The position numbers were made by a program, and so were the translations under genes. A DNA stretch of 31,492 nt from a virus, in the IMG/VR virus record IMGVR_UViG_3300031857_000873, positions 1 through 31,492 of that record. One strand, given 5' to 3'. This document shows, piece after piece, positions 31,421-31,492 of this stretch. Under the pieces are notes generated by a model. The model worked only from the letters and a program-made list of their open reading frames with translations, was not told where the DNA came from and made no database searches. Position 1 is the stretch's first letter. Every line of letters begins with the position of its first letter.

Positions 31421-31492
31421 CTACTGCTCGCAAGTGCAGACAACGCACCCGCACTTAGTCTTGTTGTAACAAAACTCGCATAATACCTTGCC
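31421..31492 (-). CDS. Cys-rich protein, C-terminal part only
   Basis: A minus-strand frame enters from the right edge and stops at TAG 31421. The visible 23 residues are LCEFC, KCGC and VVCTC segments (GKVLCEFCYNKTKCGCVVC, then TCEQ), with six cysteines. It fits the series of small metal-binding proteins. Its start lies outside the window. Confidence 0.6.
   Translation of the reverse strand, partial: GKVLCEFCYNKTKCGCVVCTCEQ

Noticed and set aside
1-31492. tRNA genes, integrase, terminase, lysis genes and attachment sites
   Set aside because: No cloverleaf or family motif was recognised on either strand by reading. A tRNAscan-SE run and profile searches of the full genome would be needed to exclude them.

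Overview
The window is part of the genome of a tailed double-stranded DNA phage of siphovirus type. It carries an HK97-fold capsid protein, prohead protease, HK97-type portal, head-tail connectors, tail tube protein, a frameshifted pair of tail assembly chaperones and a very long tape measure protein, followed by a complete replication and recombination block. No terminase, integrase, lysis gene or tRNA was recognised, so the genome extends beyond both edges. Several small cysteine-containing families at the right end resemble ones common in phages of Actinobacteria, and base composition is moderate rather than extreme. The host is therefore guessed, weakly, to be an actinobacterium.

Layout. 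Positions 1-9544 (minus strand) are one open frame of at least 3,181 codons running off the left edge: a tape measure protein with enzyme-like domains between a short N-terminal segment and the tape measure core. Positions 9564-18124 (minus) hold, in transcription order from the right, a prohead protease/Dps/scaffold fusion, the major capsid protein, a small protein, the connector and tail-completion genes, the tail tube protein and the tail chaperones. A single rightward metallophosphoesterase gene (11607-12890) with its own promoter-like leader interrupts this block. Positions 18282-22511 (plus) hold a Cys-rich protein, a 74-residue protein, the portal with an unusual C-terminal extension, a glycosyltransferase and small genes including an HNH endonuclease. 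Positions 22557-26690 (plus) form the replication operon: small protein, HTH regulator, annealing protein, RecB/Cas4-like exonuclease, DnaD-like protein, DnaC-like loader, RusA-like resolvase and SSB. Positions 26817-28008 (plus) hold two thioredoxins and a ParB-like protein. Positions 27938-31492 (minus) are a run of small genes. From 28746 onward most of these are single-gene units with their own sigma-70-like promoter, separated by hairpins, 17-bp dyads and short tandem repeats.

How the genes work together. Capsid and tail genes are expressed leftward from near 18.2 kb. The portal operon is divergent from them, so the usual portal-protease-capsid order is split across strands. The annealing protein, exonuclease, SSB, resolvase and helicase-loading genes suggest recombination-coupled replication. 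The right-hand cassettes are probably early genes.

Most notable are: (1) the tape measure protein with a HicA-like domain, two paralogous PI3/4-kinase-like domains, a GNAT-like domain and two zincin-like motifs, bounded by eight copies of a short E-x-S-[KR]-[KR]-S-G motif; (2) a Dps (mini-ferritin) domain inside the prohead protease/scaffold polyprotein; (3) the repeated promoter/dyad/terminator architecture of the right end. All family assignments were made by eye from motifs and have not been checked against databases.
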